From positions 2,480,001-2,544,000 of the forward strand of contig CAVYPC010000002.1 in the NCBI GenBank assembly GCA_963770315.1: a DNA stretch of 64,000 nt, given 5' to 3'. Shown here piece after piece: positions 27,642 to 37,400 of the stretch. Made by a program: the position numbers and the translations under genes. This stretch comes from VRUE01 sp963770315 (GTDB lineage Bacteria; Actinomycetota; Thermoleophilia; Solirubrobacterales; 70-9). Under the pieces are notes generated by a model. The model was not told the origin of the DNA. It worked only from the letters and a program-made list of their open reading frames with translations, and made no database searches. Position 1 is the first letter of the stretch; the number at the start of each line of letters is the position of its first letter.

Positions 27642-27736
27642 AGCTAAGTCCAATTTCTGTAGTTAGTCTTCGAACAGGATAGCGCCATGCCAATCCCGGG
27701 TCCAGCTACAGCGGGAACGGGCGATACGGTGTCCGC

Positions 27737-28069
27737 GTGGATTCCAAGCGTGCCCAGGAGCTGCTCGCCCGCGAGCGGGAGCAGATCGAGCAGGAGATCG
27801 CCGCGCTCGAGCGCGAAGGACCCGAAGAGGGCGACGACCGGGTCGAACCCGGCGACCTGAATTCCGAGGCCCTCTACCAGGACGAGCTCGACGCCGGTCG
27901 CGCGCAGGATCTGAAAGAGCGGCTGGCCGCGGTCGAGCGTGCCGAAGCTCGCCTCGCCGCCGGCAAGTACGGCATCTCGACCCAGAGCGGGGCCCCGATC
28001 CCGGACGAGCGCCTGGAAGCCTTCCCGACCGCCGAGCTGACGGTCGAGGAGCAGGAACAAAGCGCCTGA
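27737..28069 (+). CDS. DksA/TraR-like protein without zinc-finger cysteines
   Basis: The 110-residue protein (GTG start) has the DksA layout: a coiled N-terminal half (LLAREREQIEQEIAALEREG) and AGRAQDLKERLAAVERAEAR. The C-terminal GKYGISTQSGAPIPDERLEA follows. In DksA the last part holds a four-Cys zinc site (GxYGxCxxCG...C..C); here Ser, Thr and other residues replace them. The protein may still enter the RNA polymerase secondary channel, but it cannot bind zinc there. It is divergent from lon, 95 bases apart. Confidence 0.75.
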   Translation: MDSKRAQELLAREREQIEQEIAALEREGPEEGDDRVEPGDLNSEALYQDELDAGRAQDLKERLAAVERAEARLAAGKYGISTQSGAPIPDERLEAFPTAELTVEEQEQSA

Positions 28070-28070
28070 G

Positions 28071-29957
28071 CTAGGGCGTTATCGCCGAGCGCGCGCCGGC
28101 CGCTTTCACCGCGGCTGAGAGGGTGGCGATGTCGTAGGCGCCCTCGTGCCGGCGCTCGTTGACGAAGAAGGTCGGCGTGCCGGTGACGCCGCTCGAGTCG
28201 GCCGAGTCGACGTCTTCCTCGACTCGCGGCGCGTGGGCGTTGCGCTGCAGGTCGTCGCGGAAGCGGTCGGCGTCGAGGTCGAGCTGCTGGGCGTAGGCGT
28301 GAAGGTGGCGCGGCCTCAGCTCGCCCTGATGGTCGAGCAGCAGATCGTGCATCTCCCAGAACGCCCCCTGGGCGGCCGCGGCCTCCGCGGCCTCCGCGGC
28401 GAGCTCGGCGTTCGGGTGGACGTCGGAGAGCGGCAGGTGCCTCCAGACGTAGCGGACGTCGCCGAAGTCGGCGAGCAGCTCGCGCACCACCGGCTCGGCC
28501 TTGCCGCAGTAAGGGCACTCGAAGTCGCCGTACTCGACGACCGTCACCGCTGCATCGTCCGGACCGCGCAGGTGGTCGCGCTCGGGATCCACCGGCACGG
28601 CCAGGTCGACGAGCGTCTCCGAGGTGCCGAGCAAGGCGCGGAGGCGCATCCGGCGAGGCAGCATCGCGGTGGCGCGGAAGACCAGCCAGGTCAGGGCCGA
28701 GGCGCAGACGGCGGCGCTGAGGACGCCGAGCTTCGCCTCGCGCAGCTCGGCGCCGTGAAAGGCCAGCGCCGCGATCAGGAGGGAGACGGTGAAGCCAATC
28801 CCGGCGATCGCGCCGCCGCCGGCCGTCGCCGCCCAACCAACCGGCGGGCGCAGCCGCCCCCGGCTCAGCTTCGTCACCAGCCAGGCGGCGCCGGTCACCC
28901 CGACCGGCTTGCCGAGGACGTAGGCGAAGAGGATCCCGAGGACGATCGGCGACGAGTACGCCCGCGAGAGGAAGTCCCCGTCGATCGCGATGCCGACGTT
29001 GGCCAGGGCGAACAGCGGCACGACCACGTAGCTGGTCCAGGGGTGGTAGAGCTGCAGCAGGCGGGCGTTCGGCGAGACCGCCCGTCGCAGCCCGACGCGG
29101 GCCGAGCGGGCCAGCTCCGGCGTCGGCTGCTCGCGGAAGCTGCGGAAGAGGTTGGTCGCCCGCTCCAGCTCGCCGCGGCCGGCCGGGTAGGCGCCGATGA
29201 TCAGGCCGATCGCCAGGCCGAGGACGACGGGATCGACGCCGGACTCGAACAGCGCCACCCAGGAGGTGGTGGCGAGCAGTAGATAGAAGAGGTTCTGGCG
29301 GATCCGCAGGGCGATCGCGATCGCTGCCAGGCCGAAGACGCCGACCGCGATCAGCAGCGGCCCGAGGTCGACTTCGCCGCTGTAGGCGACGGCGATGACC
29401 AGCAGCGCCACCACGTCGTCGACGACGATGATCGTCAGCATGAAGCCGCGCAGCCGATCGGGGAAGCGCGGCCCGACCAGCGCCAGCATCCCCAACGCGA
29501 AGGCCGTGTCGGTCGACATCGCGACACCCCAGCCGTGCGCCGCGGGGCCGCCGCCGTTGACGATCAGGTAGATCGCGATCGGGACGGCCATCCCGCCGAG
29601 GGCGGCGAGCACCGGCAGGGCGAGGCGGCGGCGCTCGCGCAGCTCGCCGACGTCGAACTCGCGCCGCACCTCGAGCCCGACGACGAAGAAGAAGAAGGTC
29701 ATCAGGCCGCTGTTGACCCACTCGCGCAGGCTCTGGGAGATGCCAGAGCCGCCCACCTGGATGGACAGCTGCGTGCGCCAGACGCTCTCGTAGGAGGAGA
29801 GGTCGATGTTGGCCCAGGCGAGAGCCGCGACCGCGGCGGCGAGGAGCACCACAGCGCTCCCGGTCTCGGTGGTGAGGAAGTCGCGCAGCGGCGCCTGCAG
29901 GCTGCGGGCCCACGCAGTCCGGCCGCTGAACGCCGATCGGACCGGGGAGAGGCTCAT
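28071..29957 (-). CDS. NhaA Na+/H+ antiporter fused to a DsbA-like thiol oxidoreductase
   Basis: The 628-residue protein has two parts. Residues 1-430 are NhaA: TETGSAVVLLAAAVAALAWA, MTFFFFVVGLEVRREF, and the ion-binding Asp pair in TIIVVDDVVALLVIA (about 178-179). Residues 455-628 are a DsbA/Thioredoxin_4 domain with FECPYCGKAEPVV (CPYC near 482) and GVTGTPTFFVN (cis-Pro). This fusion is known in actinobacteria. It couples sodium/proton exchange with a thiol domain, whose side of the membrane depends on the helix count. It lies upstream of nothing obvious and ends 1 base from the DksA-like stop. Confidence 0.93.
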   Translation of the reverse strand: MSLSPVRSAFSGRTAWARSLQAPLRDFLTTETGSAVVLLAAAVAALAWANIDLSSYESVWRTQLSIQVGGSGISQSLREWVNSGLMTFFFFVVGLEVRREFDVGELRERRRLALPVLAALGGMAVPIAIYLIVNGGGPAAHGWGVAMSTDTAFALGMLALVGPRFPDRLRGFMLTIIVVDDVVALLVIAVAYSGEVDLGPLLIAVGVFGLAAIAIALRIRQNLFYLLLATTSWVALFESGVDPVVLGLAIGLIIGAYPAGRGELERATNLFRSFREQPTPELARSARVGLRRAVSPNARLLQLYHPWTSYVVVPLFALANVGIAIDGDFLSRAYSSPIVLGILFAYVLGKPVGVTGAAWLVTKLSRGRLRPPVGWAATAGGGAIAGIGFTVSLLIAALAFHGAELREAKLGVLSAAVCASALTWLVFRATAMLPRRMRLRALLGTSETLVDLAVPVDPERDHLRGPDDAAVTVVEYGDFECPYCGKAEPVVRELLADFGDVRYVWRHLPLSDVHPNAELAAEAAEAAAAQGAFWEMHDLLLDHQGELRPRHLHAYAQQLDLDADRFRDDLQRNAHAPRVEEDVDSADSSGVTGTPTFFVNERRHEGAYDIATLSAAVKAAGARSAITP

Positions 29958-29970
29958 CGCGGTTAGCTTT

Positions 29971-30240
29971 TCACTCGTGCGACTCCTTGCCCGGCCAGGA
30001 CCCGGTCGTCCGGGCGAATCCCGCGCGCACCCCGTGGTCGACCACGCCTTTCGTCAGCCGGAAGACGGCCCCCTCGACGAGGAGGGCCGCGATCAACTTC
30101 GGATAGGAGACGTCGCGCTGGTCGGGCTCGGGGGGATCCTCGTCGTCGAAGACGGCCCAGAGACGCTCGAAGCCCTTCTGCGCGATCAGCCCGGCCAGCA
30201 GACCGGCGACTATCCCTATCGGCGCGAAGACCAGCTTCAT
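29971..30240 (-). CDS. DUF4235 family membrane protein
   Basis: The 89-residue protein fits DUF4235: one N-terminal helix (FAPIGIVAGLLAGLIAQKGF), a middle loop with DEDPPEPDQRDVSYPKLI, and a second helix LIAALLVEGAVFRLTKGVVD. The function is unknown; the family is common in actinobacteria. It lies directly upstream of the NhaA-DsbA gene on the same strand (13 bases), so co-transcription is likely. Confidence 0.75.
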   Translation of the reverse strand: MKLVFAPIGIVAGLLAGLIAQKGFERLWAVFDDEDPPEPDQRDVSYPKLIAALLVEGAVFRLTKGVVDHGVRAGFARTTGSWPGKESHE

Positions 30241-30289
30241 GCCGGCGAACTACCCCCGGCGCCCAACGGCAAACGGCGAGGCGGATTGA

Positions 30290-30335
30290 CGCTTCCGACT
30301 TTGACCCCAGCCTGGGGTGGTCAAAGTCGGAAGCG
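30290..30335. terminator. 17-bp perfect hairpin after the TetR gene
   Basis: CGCTTCCGACTTTGACC (30290-30306) pairs with its complement at 30319-30335. CCA/TGG can extend pairing in the loop. It lies 11 bases past the TetR stop on the minus strand and upstream of DUF4235, so it should separate the two transcripts. Confidence 0.6.
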
Positions 30336-30346
30336 CGGCACGGCGC

Positions 30347-30940
30347 TCAGCCGCTCTTCGAGGCGATCGCGTCGACTACCGGGCCGAGGGCGGCGATCAC
30401 CTCGTCGCGCGGGAGCCGCGCCAGGCCCGCCAGGGTGCCGTTGGCGCGGGTCACGGCTACGCCGAGGGCGAGGGCGAGGAGCAGTTCGGCCCGCAGCTCG
30501 GCCCGGGGGACCCCGCCGGCGTCCAGCTCCTCGATCAGCGGCTCGACCAGCCGCTCGCCGACCACCGCGCGGACCTGCTCGCGGACGTCGTCGGTGAGGG
30601 TCGGGCTCGCCAGCGCCCGGCTGAGCGGGCTGTGGCCGCGCTCGTCCCAGCGCGCGAGCAGGAAGGCGATCAGGGCGTGCGGCTCGAAGTCGACCTGGTC
30701 GGCGTTGGCCCCCAGCGGCCCCTCGGCGATCGCGGCGAGGAAGAGCCCCTCCTTGCCGCCGAAGTAGCGGGCGATCAGGGCCGGGTCGACCCCCGCCCTC
30801 TCGCCGATGTCGCGCGTCGTCGCCCGCTCGTACCCGACCTCGTCGAAGAGAGCGCGGCCGGCGTCGAGGAGCGCCCGCCTGCTCGCCACGGAATCGTGCG
30901 TGCGGCGCGCGGTGGTAGTGTTGTCACCAGTTGATGTCAT
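30347..30940 (-). CDS. TetR-family transcriptional regulator
   Basis: The 197-residue protein has an N-terminal helix-turn-helix: ALLDAGRALFDEVGYERATT, RDIGERAGVDPALIARYFGG and KEGLFLAAIAEG. The C-terminal ligand domain is typical in length. ATG 30940 is inside a palindrome shared with the start of the divergent MFS gene, so leaderless translation is likely. TATTGT on the minus strand (30955-30950) is a suitable -10 box 10 bases away. It almost certainly controls the MFS exporter and itself. Confidence 0.9.
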   Translation of the reverse strand: MTSTGDNTTTARRTHDSVASRRALLDAGRALFDEVGYERATTRDIGERAGVDPALIARYFGGKEGLFLAAIAEGPLGANADQVDFEPHALIAFLLARWDERGHSPLSRALASPTLTDDVREQVRAVVGERLVEPLIEELDAGGVPRAELRAELLLALALGVAVTRANGTLAGLARLPRDEVIAALGPVVDAIASKSG

Positions 30941-30960
30941 CAACCGCTGACAATACCACC
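30911..30960. promoter_or_regulatory. Palindromic divergent promoter/operator covering both start codons
   Basis: The core GTTGATG-T-CATCAAC (30930-30944) is flanked at equal distance by TTGTCA (30921-30926) and TGACAA (30948-30953). Beyond that GGTGGTA (30911-30917) matches TACCACC (30954-30960) apart from a 3-base insertion on the left. TAGTGT (30916-30921) and, on the other strand, TATTGT are -10-like. Binding of the TetR protein here would block both genes. Confidence 0.75.
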
Positions 30961-32679
30961 GAGGGCGGCGAGCGACGGCGACACCACCCCGACCGCTACA
31001 AGTGGATCGCGCTCTCCAACACGACCCTGGCGGTCCTGCTGGCGACTCTCGACGCCTCGATCACGCTGATCGCGATGCCCGACATCTTCCGCGGCATCCA
31101 CCTCGACCCGCTGGTCCCGGCGAACAGCTTCTACCTGCTCTGGATGATCCTCGGCTACCTGGTCGTCTCCAGCGTCCTCATCGTCAGCCTCGGCCGGCTC
31201 GGCGACATGTACGGCCGGGTGAATATCTACAACCTCGGCTTCGTCATCTACACGGTCGCCTCGCTGATCCTCGCGGTCGACTGGATGACCGGCAGGGCCG
31301 GCGCCACCTACCTGATCGTCTTCCGCATCGTCCAGGGGGTGGGCGGCGCCTGCCTGCTCGCCAACGCCGCAGCGATCATCACCGACGCCTTCCCCACCAA
31401 CCAGCGCGGCATGGCGCTCGGCATCAACAACATCGTCGGCGTCAGCGGCCTCTTCGTCGGCCTCCTCCTCGGCGGCCTGCTGGCCCCGATCGACTGGCGC
31501 CTCGTCTTCCTGATCTCGGTGCCGGTCGGCGTCTTCGGCACCGTCTGGGCCTACCTCAAGCTGGAGGAGCGCGGCGTGCCGCGGCGTGCCTCGATCGACT
31601 GGTGGGGCAACGTCACCTTCGCCCTCGGCCTGGTCCTGGCGATGGTCGCGGTCACCTACGGCATCCGCCCCTACGGCGGCAGCCCGACCGGCTGGGGAAG
31701 CCCGCGCGTGCTCGCCCTTCTGGCCGGCTCGCTGATCTCCCTGGCGGCCTTCGCGGCGATCGAGCTGCGGGTCGCCGAGCCGATGTTCCGGCTGGCGCTG
31801 TTCCGCATCCGCGCCTTCACCTTCGGCAGCCTCTCGACCTTCCTCGCCGCGGTCGCCCGCGGCGGCCTGATGTTCATGCTGATCATCTGGCTGCAGGGCA
31901 TCTGGCTGCCGCTGCACGGCTACAGCTTCACCGAGACCCCGCTCTGGGCGGGCATCTACATGCTGCCGCTCACCGTGGGGATCCTGGTGGCGGGCCCGAT
32001 CTCCGGCGTCCTCTCCGACCGCTTCGGCGCGCGGCCCTTTGCCACCGGCGGAATGCTGGGCGCGGCGTTCAGCCTCGGCCTGCTGATGCTGCTGCCGACC
32101 GACTTCACCTACTGGGTCTTCGCCGTCGTGCTTCTCCTCAACGGCATCTCGATGGGGATGTTCGCCGCCCCCAACCGCGCCGCGGTGATGAACAGCCTGC
32201 CGCCCGGCGACCGCGGCGCCGGCGGGGGCATGAACCAGACCTTCCAGAACTCCGCCCAGGTGCTCTCGATCGGGATCTTCTTCACCCTGCTCGTGATCGG
32301 GCTCGCCTCCAGCCTGCCGGCGACGATGAGCAGCGGGCTGCAGGCCCACGGCCTCTCCGCCGGCGTCGCCCACCAGGCCTCGCAGGCGCCGCCGATCTCG
32401 ATCGTCTTCGCCGCCTTCCTCGGCTACAACCCGATCCAGCACCTGGTCGGGTCCGAAGCGCTGGCGGCGCTGCCGGCGCATGCGCACGCGACCCTGACCA
32501 GCTCCGCCTTCTTCCCCCACCTGATCGCCACCCCCTTCCGCGACGGGCTCGACGCGGCGTTCACCTTCGCCATCGTCGCCTGCCTCGTCGCCGCCGCCGC
32601 GTCGGCGCTGCGCGGCGGTCGCTATCACCACGCCGAGGAGCCGGCCCGCGGCTCGGTCGCCCTAGGGCAGGCTCAGTAG
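30934..32679 (+). CDS. MFS transporter, DHA2 (14-helix) type
   Basis: The 581-residue protein shows the drug/proton antiporter-2 pattern: KWIALSNTTLAVLLATLDAS, the motif A region LGRLGDMYGRVNIY, and motif C-like GINNIVGVSGLFVGLLLGGL. About fourteen helices are seen. It exports small, usually amphipathic, compounds using the proton gradient. ATG 30934 lies 6 bases from the ATG of the divergent TetR gene and overlaps it, within the operator palindrome. Confidence 0.92.
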   Translation: MSSTADNTTEGGERRRHHPDRYKWIALSNTTLAVLLATLDASITLIAMPDIFRGIHLDPLVPANSFYLLWMILGYLVVSSVLIVSLGRLGDMYGRVNIYNLGFVIYTVASLILAVDWMTGRAGATYLIVFRIVQGVGGACLLANAAAIITDAFPTNQRGMALGINNIVGVSGLFVGLLLGGLLAPIDWRLVFLISVPVGVFGTVWAYLKLEERGVPRRASIDWWGNVTFALGLVLAMVAVTYGIRPYGGSPTGWGSPRVLALLAGSLISLAAFAAIELRVAEPMFRLALFRIRAFTFGSLSTFLAAVARGGLMFMLIIWLQGIWLPLHGYSFTETPLWAGIYMLPLTVGILVAGPISGVLSDRFGARPFATGGMLGAAFSLGLLMLLPTDFTYWVFAVVLLLNGISMGMFAAPNRAAVMNSLPPGDRGAGGGMNQTFQNSAQVLSIGIFFTLLVIGLASSLPATMSSGLQAHGLSAGVAHQASQAPPISIVFAAFLGYNPIQHLVGSEALAALPAHAHATLTSSAFFPHLIATPFRDGLDAAFTFAIVACLVAAAASALRGGRYHHAEEPARGSVALGQAQ

Positions 32680-33551
32680 CCCGGCGGGTGGCGGGCGACG
32701 AAGCCGTCCGGGGGGGCGCCGGCGAGGTGCCAGCGCGGGCCGGTGCCGCTGGCGTCGCCGACGGTGTCCCAGCGCAAGCCCGCGACCACCGCGTAGGCAT
32801 GGGATAGGCTCGCGTAGACGGTCAGCCAGCGCCCCGGCCCGGGCGCGCCCCAGGACTCCAGCTGGCCCGAGGCCAGCGGGGTGGCGAGAAAGCCGCCGCC
32901 CGCGAGGGCGAAGCTGACCGCTCCGGAGCAGTCGTATCCCCGCGAGTACCAGGAGCCGTGGCCGCCGCCCCACACGTAGGGCTGGCCGACGATCGTGTTG
33001 GCGGCGTTGACTACGCCCTTGATCCTTTCCGGGGCGTCCGGGGGGGCGAGCGCGATCCCGCTGACGTAGGTCGCGGTCGAGGCGGCGGCCTGGGGGCCGG
33101 GCGGCCTGGGGGCCCGAGCGACCACGTTCCCGCCAACCCCCGGCGGAAGCGGCGGGCGCGGCGTGCCGTTGGTGCCGGCCGATGCCGCCGGCATGGAGGA
33201 AGCGTCGCCGATGCCGGCCTGCTCCGGAGGGGCCGCGCCGGTCCGCGGTGAAGGGTCGGCGGAGGCCTTGCGCTGCGTGGCGCTCTCGTACCTGGAGCTC
33301 AGATAGACGAGGCTGCCTTCGACCCCCTTCAGCGTGCTTTCCATCCCCGTCGCCACGGCGGCGAGGAGCAGCGCCTGGCGGAGGAGACCGGCGGAGCCTT
33401 CGCGCGCGGGCAGAGTGGAAGCGATTTCAGCGCTGGCCGTGCCGGCATCGTTCGACGCGAGGTAAGAGCTCGAGACGAGCACGCCGACCACGAGAATCAC
33501 CGCCGTGATCGGCTTCGAGCGACGGTCGCACTGCCTGCGCACGAGCCCCAT
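32673..33551 (-). CDS. Secreted NlpC/P60-like cysteine hydrolase, second copy
   Basis: I start the protein at ATG 33551 (MGLVRRQCDRRSKPITAVIL), whose basic N-terminus and hydrophobic stretch form a signal anchor. A longer frame upstream overlaps the methyltransferase and is unlikely. A Pro/Ala-rich linker leads to IVGQPYVWGGGHGSW and RGYDCSGAVSFAL (catalytic Cys), then HAYAVVAGLRWDT (His) and GPRWHLAG. Its C-terminal 140 residues match the protein at 20181 closely. The longer stalk suggests that it is held further from the membrane. Confidence 0.8.
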   Translation of the reverse strand: MGLVRRQCDRRSKPITAVILVVGVLVSSSYLASNDAGTASAEIASTLPAREGSAGLLRQALLLAAVATGMESTLKGVEGSLVYLSSRYESATQRKASADPSPRTGAAPPEQAGIGDASSMPAASAGTNGTPRPPLPPGVGGNVVARAPRPPGPQAAASTATYVSGIALAPPDAPERIKGVVNAANTIVGQPYVWGGGHGSWYSRGYDCSGAVSFALAGGGFLATPLASGQLESWGAPGPGRWLTVYASLSHAYAVVAGLRWDTVGDASGTGPRWHLAGAPPDGFVARHPPGY

Positions 33552-33582
33552 CCTAGGGCGTGCGAAGTGGGAGCATGATCCG

Positions 33583-34362
33583 ATGTCTAACCATCGCGAC
33601 ATGATCAAGGAGGAGTTCGCCCGCCAGTCTTCGAGCTTCGAGGACCGCAGGTACTCCTTCGGCGATCCCCGCGTCCTCGCCTGGATCCTCGACAACGTCC
33701 CCGCCGGGAGCTCGGATCTCGTCCTCGACGTCGCCGGCGGCACCGGGCACGTCGCTCGCGCCTACGCCGAGCGGGCCCTCTGCGCGACCGTGCTCGACCT
33801 GACCGCGGAGATGCTCGCGGTCGGCAAGCGCGAGGTCGACGCGGCCGGGGTGGGCAATGTGCTCTTCCAGCTGGGGGACGCGAGCGCGATGCCCTTCCTC
33901 GATGGCTCCTTCGATCTCGCGATCAGCCGCTTCGCCGTGCACCACTTCCCCGACCCGGCCGAGGTCCTCGCTGAGATGGCTCGCGTCTGCCGCCCCGGCG
34001 GCAGGGTCGCGATCGTGGACATGGTCGTCGCCGAACCCGAGCACGCGGACTCCTACAACCATCGCGAGCGGCTGCGCGATCCCTCCCACACCCGCGCTCT
34101 CAGCGCCGACGAGCTCAGCGCCACGATGAGGGCAACGGGTATGAAGATCGTCCACTTCGCCGAGCGCGAGCGACCGCTGCCGTTGGAGCGCTGGCTCGCT
34201 CAGACCAAGCCCCCCGAGGAGGTCGCCGCACAGCTGCGCGCGGAGCTCGAGGCCGAGCTCGGGGGCGGAAAAACGTCGACGGGGATGCGCCCGCTGCGCC
34301 AAGGCGGCGAGCTGTACTTCACCCAGAGGTGGGCGATCGCGGTGGGAGAGCGCCCGGCCTGA
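33583..34362 (+). CDS. Class I SAM-dependent methyltransferase (UbiE-like)
   Basis: The 259-residue protein starts at ATG 33583. Motif I is VLDVAGGTGHVARAYAER, followed by CATVLDLTAEMLAVGKRE and the motif II/III text FDLAISRFAVHHFPDPAEVL, then RVCRPGGRVAIVDMVV. These are the marks of the UbiE/menaquinone-type Methyltransf_11 group. The substrate is unknown. Its start is 31 bases from that of the divergent NlpC-like gene. Confidence 0.85.
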   Translation: MSNHRDMIKEEFARQSSSFEDRRYSFGDPRVLAWILDNVPAGSSDLVLDVAGGTGHVARAYAERALCATVLDLTAEMLAVGKREVDAAGVGNVLFQLGDASAMPFLDGSFDLAISRFAVHHFPDPAEVLAEMARVCRPGGRVAIVDMVVAEPEHADSYNHRERLRDPSHTRALSADELSATMRATGMKIVHFAERERPLPLERWLAQTKPPEEVAAQLRAELEAELGGGKTSTGMRPLRQGGELYFTQRWAIAVGERPA

Positions 34363-34424
34363 GGCGAGGTTCGCGGCCGCCCGGCGCCTTGCACGGGGGC
34401 GGCCCGTGTGGGAGGTTCCGCGGC

Positions 34425-37400
34425 ATGCTCCGGACGGGACGACTATTCGCCTGCGCCCTGACCTGCTTGGGGGTCGTCGCGGCGCCGGCGCTGGCGAAGG
34501 CGCCCGAACCCGAACCGATGGGCTGGTCGGGGGTGAGCCGCTTCGGCGGCGACGCCGATGGCGACGGGCGGCTCGACTCGGGGGCCCCGCCTCGGTTCGC
34601 CGCTCTGAACGTGTTCCCGGTGCGCGTACGGCCGGCCGCGGAAGTCTGCGCTGCCGGGCAGGCCGAGTGGACCGTCGACGGCCAGCCGCGCGGCGGGATC
34701 CAGCTGCAGGGTGGCGAGGCCGAATGCCATGCCGAAATCGGCGTCCGCGGAGAGGGGAAGCACACGATCGAAGTCCGCACCGGCGGCAGGGCCGAGGTCG
34801 CCCATGTCGACGTCGACGACCGGCTCGTCGTCGCCCTCGGCGACTCGGTCGCCTCGGGCGAGGGCAACCCCGAAGCGGACGGCAATTGGCTCGACGAACC
34901 CTGTCACCGCAGCGCCGTCGCCGGCTTCCAGCAGGCGGCGGCCCTGGTCGCCCGCAGCCTCGTCCATCGCTCGATCACCTTCGTCAGCCTCGCCTGCTCG
35001 GGCGCGACGATCGAGAAGGGCCTGCTCGGGAGCTATGCCGGGATCGACCCCGAAAAGGGGCTCTCCTACCAACCGCAGGTGACCCGGCTGGGGCGAATCG
35101 ACAAAGCCCGGGCGGGGAGCGGAGGGGTCGACGCCGTCCTGGTCAGCGTCGGCGCCAACGACGTGCGCTTCTCGGGAATCGTCAAAGCGTGCGCGACGCG
35201 CTTCCGCTGCCGTACCAAGCGCCGCGAAGCGCGGCTCGACTCGGACCTGACCCAGCTGGAAGCCGGCTATGACCTCCTCGGCGAGGAACTGAAGGCGGCG
35301 GCGCCCGGCAGCCCGGTGCTGATCAGCGAGTACTTCGATCCCACCCGCAACGAGAAAGGGGAATTCTGCGGGCTCAGCCTCGGCTTCATCACCCGCGCGA
35401 ACATGGAGTGGGCCTACGAGGGGCTGCTGGTGCCGCTGAACACGGAGATCGACGAGGCCGCGGTGCGGAATCGCTGGCACTTCGTCGGCGGCATCGCCTC
35501 CGACTTCGAACGGCACGGCTACTGCGCCGATAAGAGCGACCGCTGGGTCCGCCGCCTCTTCGGCTCGATCTTCACCCAGGGCGACGTCAACGGGACGCTC
35601 CATCCCTCCGAGCCGGGGCACGCGGCGATCGCGCAGCGGGTTGCGCCCGAGCTGGACCGGGCTCTCGGCATCGCGCCGCCGCCGCCCGCCCCAGCCGCCG
35701 AGACGGACGGCTCCGGCTCGGAGTGGATATGGATAGTCGGCATCGCGCTGGCGGCAATCGCCGCCCTCGCCACCGCGGTGAGGGCACTGGTCGCCGCCGG
35801 GGCAGGCTGGCCGCTGCTGATCCTCGGCGGCCTGCTGACGCTGATCCTGCTGCCGATCGCCCTCGTCCTGCTGCTGCTCGGCGGCCTCCTCTGGCTGGTG
35901 CTGCGCCTGATGCGCCTGATGCGGCCGACCTGGCGCCCGGACCCCTGCCCGGCGAGGCCGGCGAGGCCGGCGCTGGAGCGGCGACGGCGGTCGGCCACGA
36001 CGCAGCAGGCGCTGCTGCTCGGCGGTGGCGTCGTGCTGGCGATCGTCGCGGCGACGCTCTTCGCCGGCGTCGTCGGCGGCGCCATCCTCTGGCTGCGCTT
36101 CTGGTCCTCGCACCTCCCCGCCGACCAGGCCCTCGATGCGGTCTCCCGCGGCGAGGTTGTCGCGACCGGCTCGCAGGCCCTCGCAATCTTCGTCGCCCTC
36201 GGCCTGGTCGCGATGGGGTTCGCCTGGCTGCTCGACGGCAAGGGACAGTGGGTCCGCTCGACCCGCCGCGGCCTCGTCGCGATCGGCCTGGTCGAGGTGC
36301 TGATCGCGGTCTTGATCGGCGACTTCCGCCGCGACGAAGCGCTGTTGATATTCGGCGGCCTGATCCTGGCGGCGCTCCTTCTCCACTACCTGCTCGATCG
36401 CGCCCTCGCGCCCACCTCGCCCTTCCGCGCTCGCCCGGCGGCGAAATCCATCTTCGACCGGGTGGGAGCCTGGCTGCAACGCTTTGCCGGGCCTTCCCCG
36501 GGGGCCGTGGCGCTGCGGCTCTGGCAGGCGCTCCCCCTCGCCCTGCTGCTCCTGGCCGCGATCCGCTCGCTGACCGCCGAAGGCCCGGACCGCTACCTAT
36601 GGGTGCTGGCGCCCCTGGCCCTTGCCGCGATCCTCTTCGTCCTCCCCGGCGGCATGGCATCGAAGGGAGTGACGCGCCGCGATCCCGACCTCGAGAGCCT
36701 CGGGCTCCCCCGCGCCGCGCTCGCATTGGCCGGCGTCGCCTGCATCGCGGTCCTGCTCGCTCGCGACGAGGCCTGGCTCGCAGCGGCGGCGCTCGTGGCG
36801 ACGGCGCTCGGCCTCTTCTGCCTCGCGGTCGCCGCCGCCTCGGGAGAGCGGTTCGCCCCCTACGGCCTCGCGGTGCTGATCTCGGTGCCGCTCTTCGGCG
36901 CCGCGGCGGCGCTGCTGCACGGAGTCGACTCGCCCGAGATGCAGCCGGTCGCGGCCGTGCTCGAGAACGGCACCTCCGTCTGCGGCGCCTACATCGGCGA
37001 AAGCGAAGGCAAGCTCTGGATGGGCCGGCTCGTCCTCGACGAGCGCGGGGGCGTCAACCGCCCCCGCCCCGGCACGATCTTCCCGATCGACTCCGACCGG
37101 GTGGCGGCGCGGACGCTGGGGCCGCTGGAGCCGGTGGCGCGCACCGAAACGCGCGCGGTCGAGATGCGCGAACAGCTGCTCGACGCGCGCGGGGACAGGG
37201 ACCTGGCGCGGCGCTCGCCGACCTGCGAACCGCCGAGACCGGCGCCGAAGGTCGCGCGGAGCTGGCAGCGACGGCTGGCGGAGCGCTATCAGCCCGAATT
37301 GGTCCTCGACCGCGAAGACGGCTTCTGGCCGATCCCGGTGAAGACGATCTTCTCGATGCAGAACAGCAGCGGGGCGATCTGCCGTCAGGTGGCCGCCGGC

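Noticed and set aside
33552..33743. N-terminal extension of the second NlpC/P60-like protein
   Set aside because: The extra 64 residues overlap the divergent methyltransferase and lack any signal; ATG 33551 gives a proper signal anchor.
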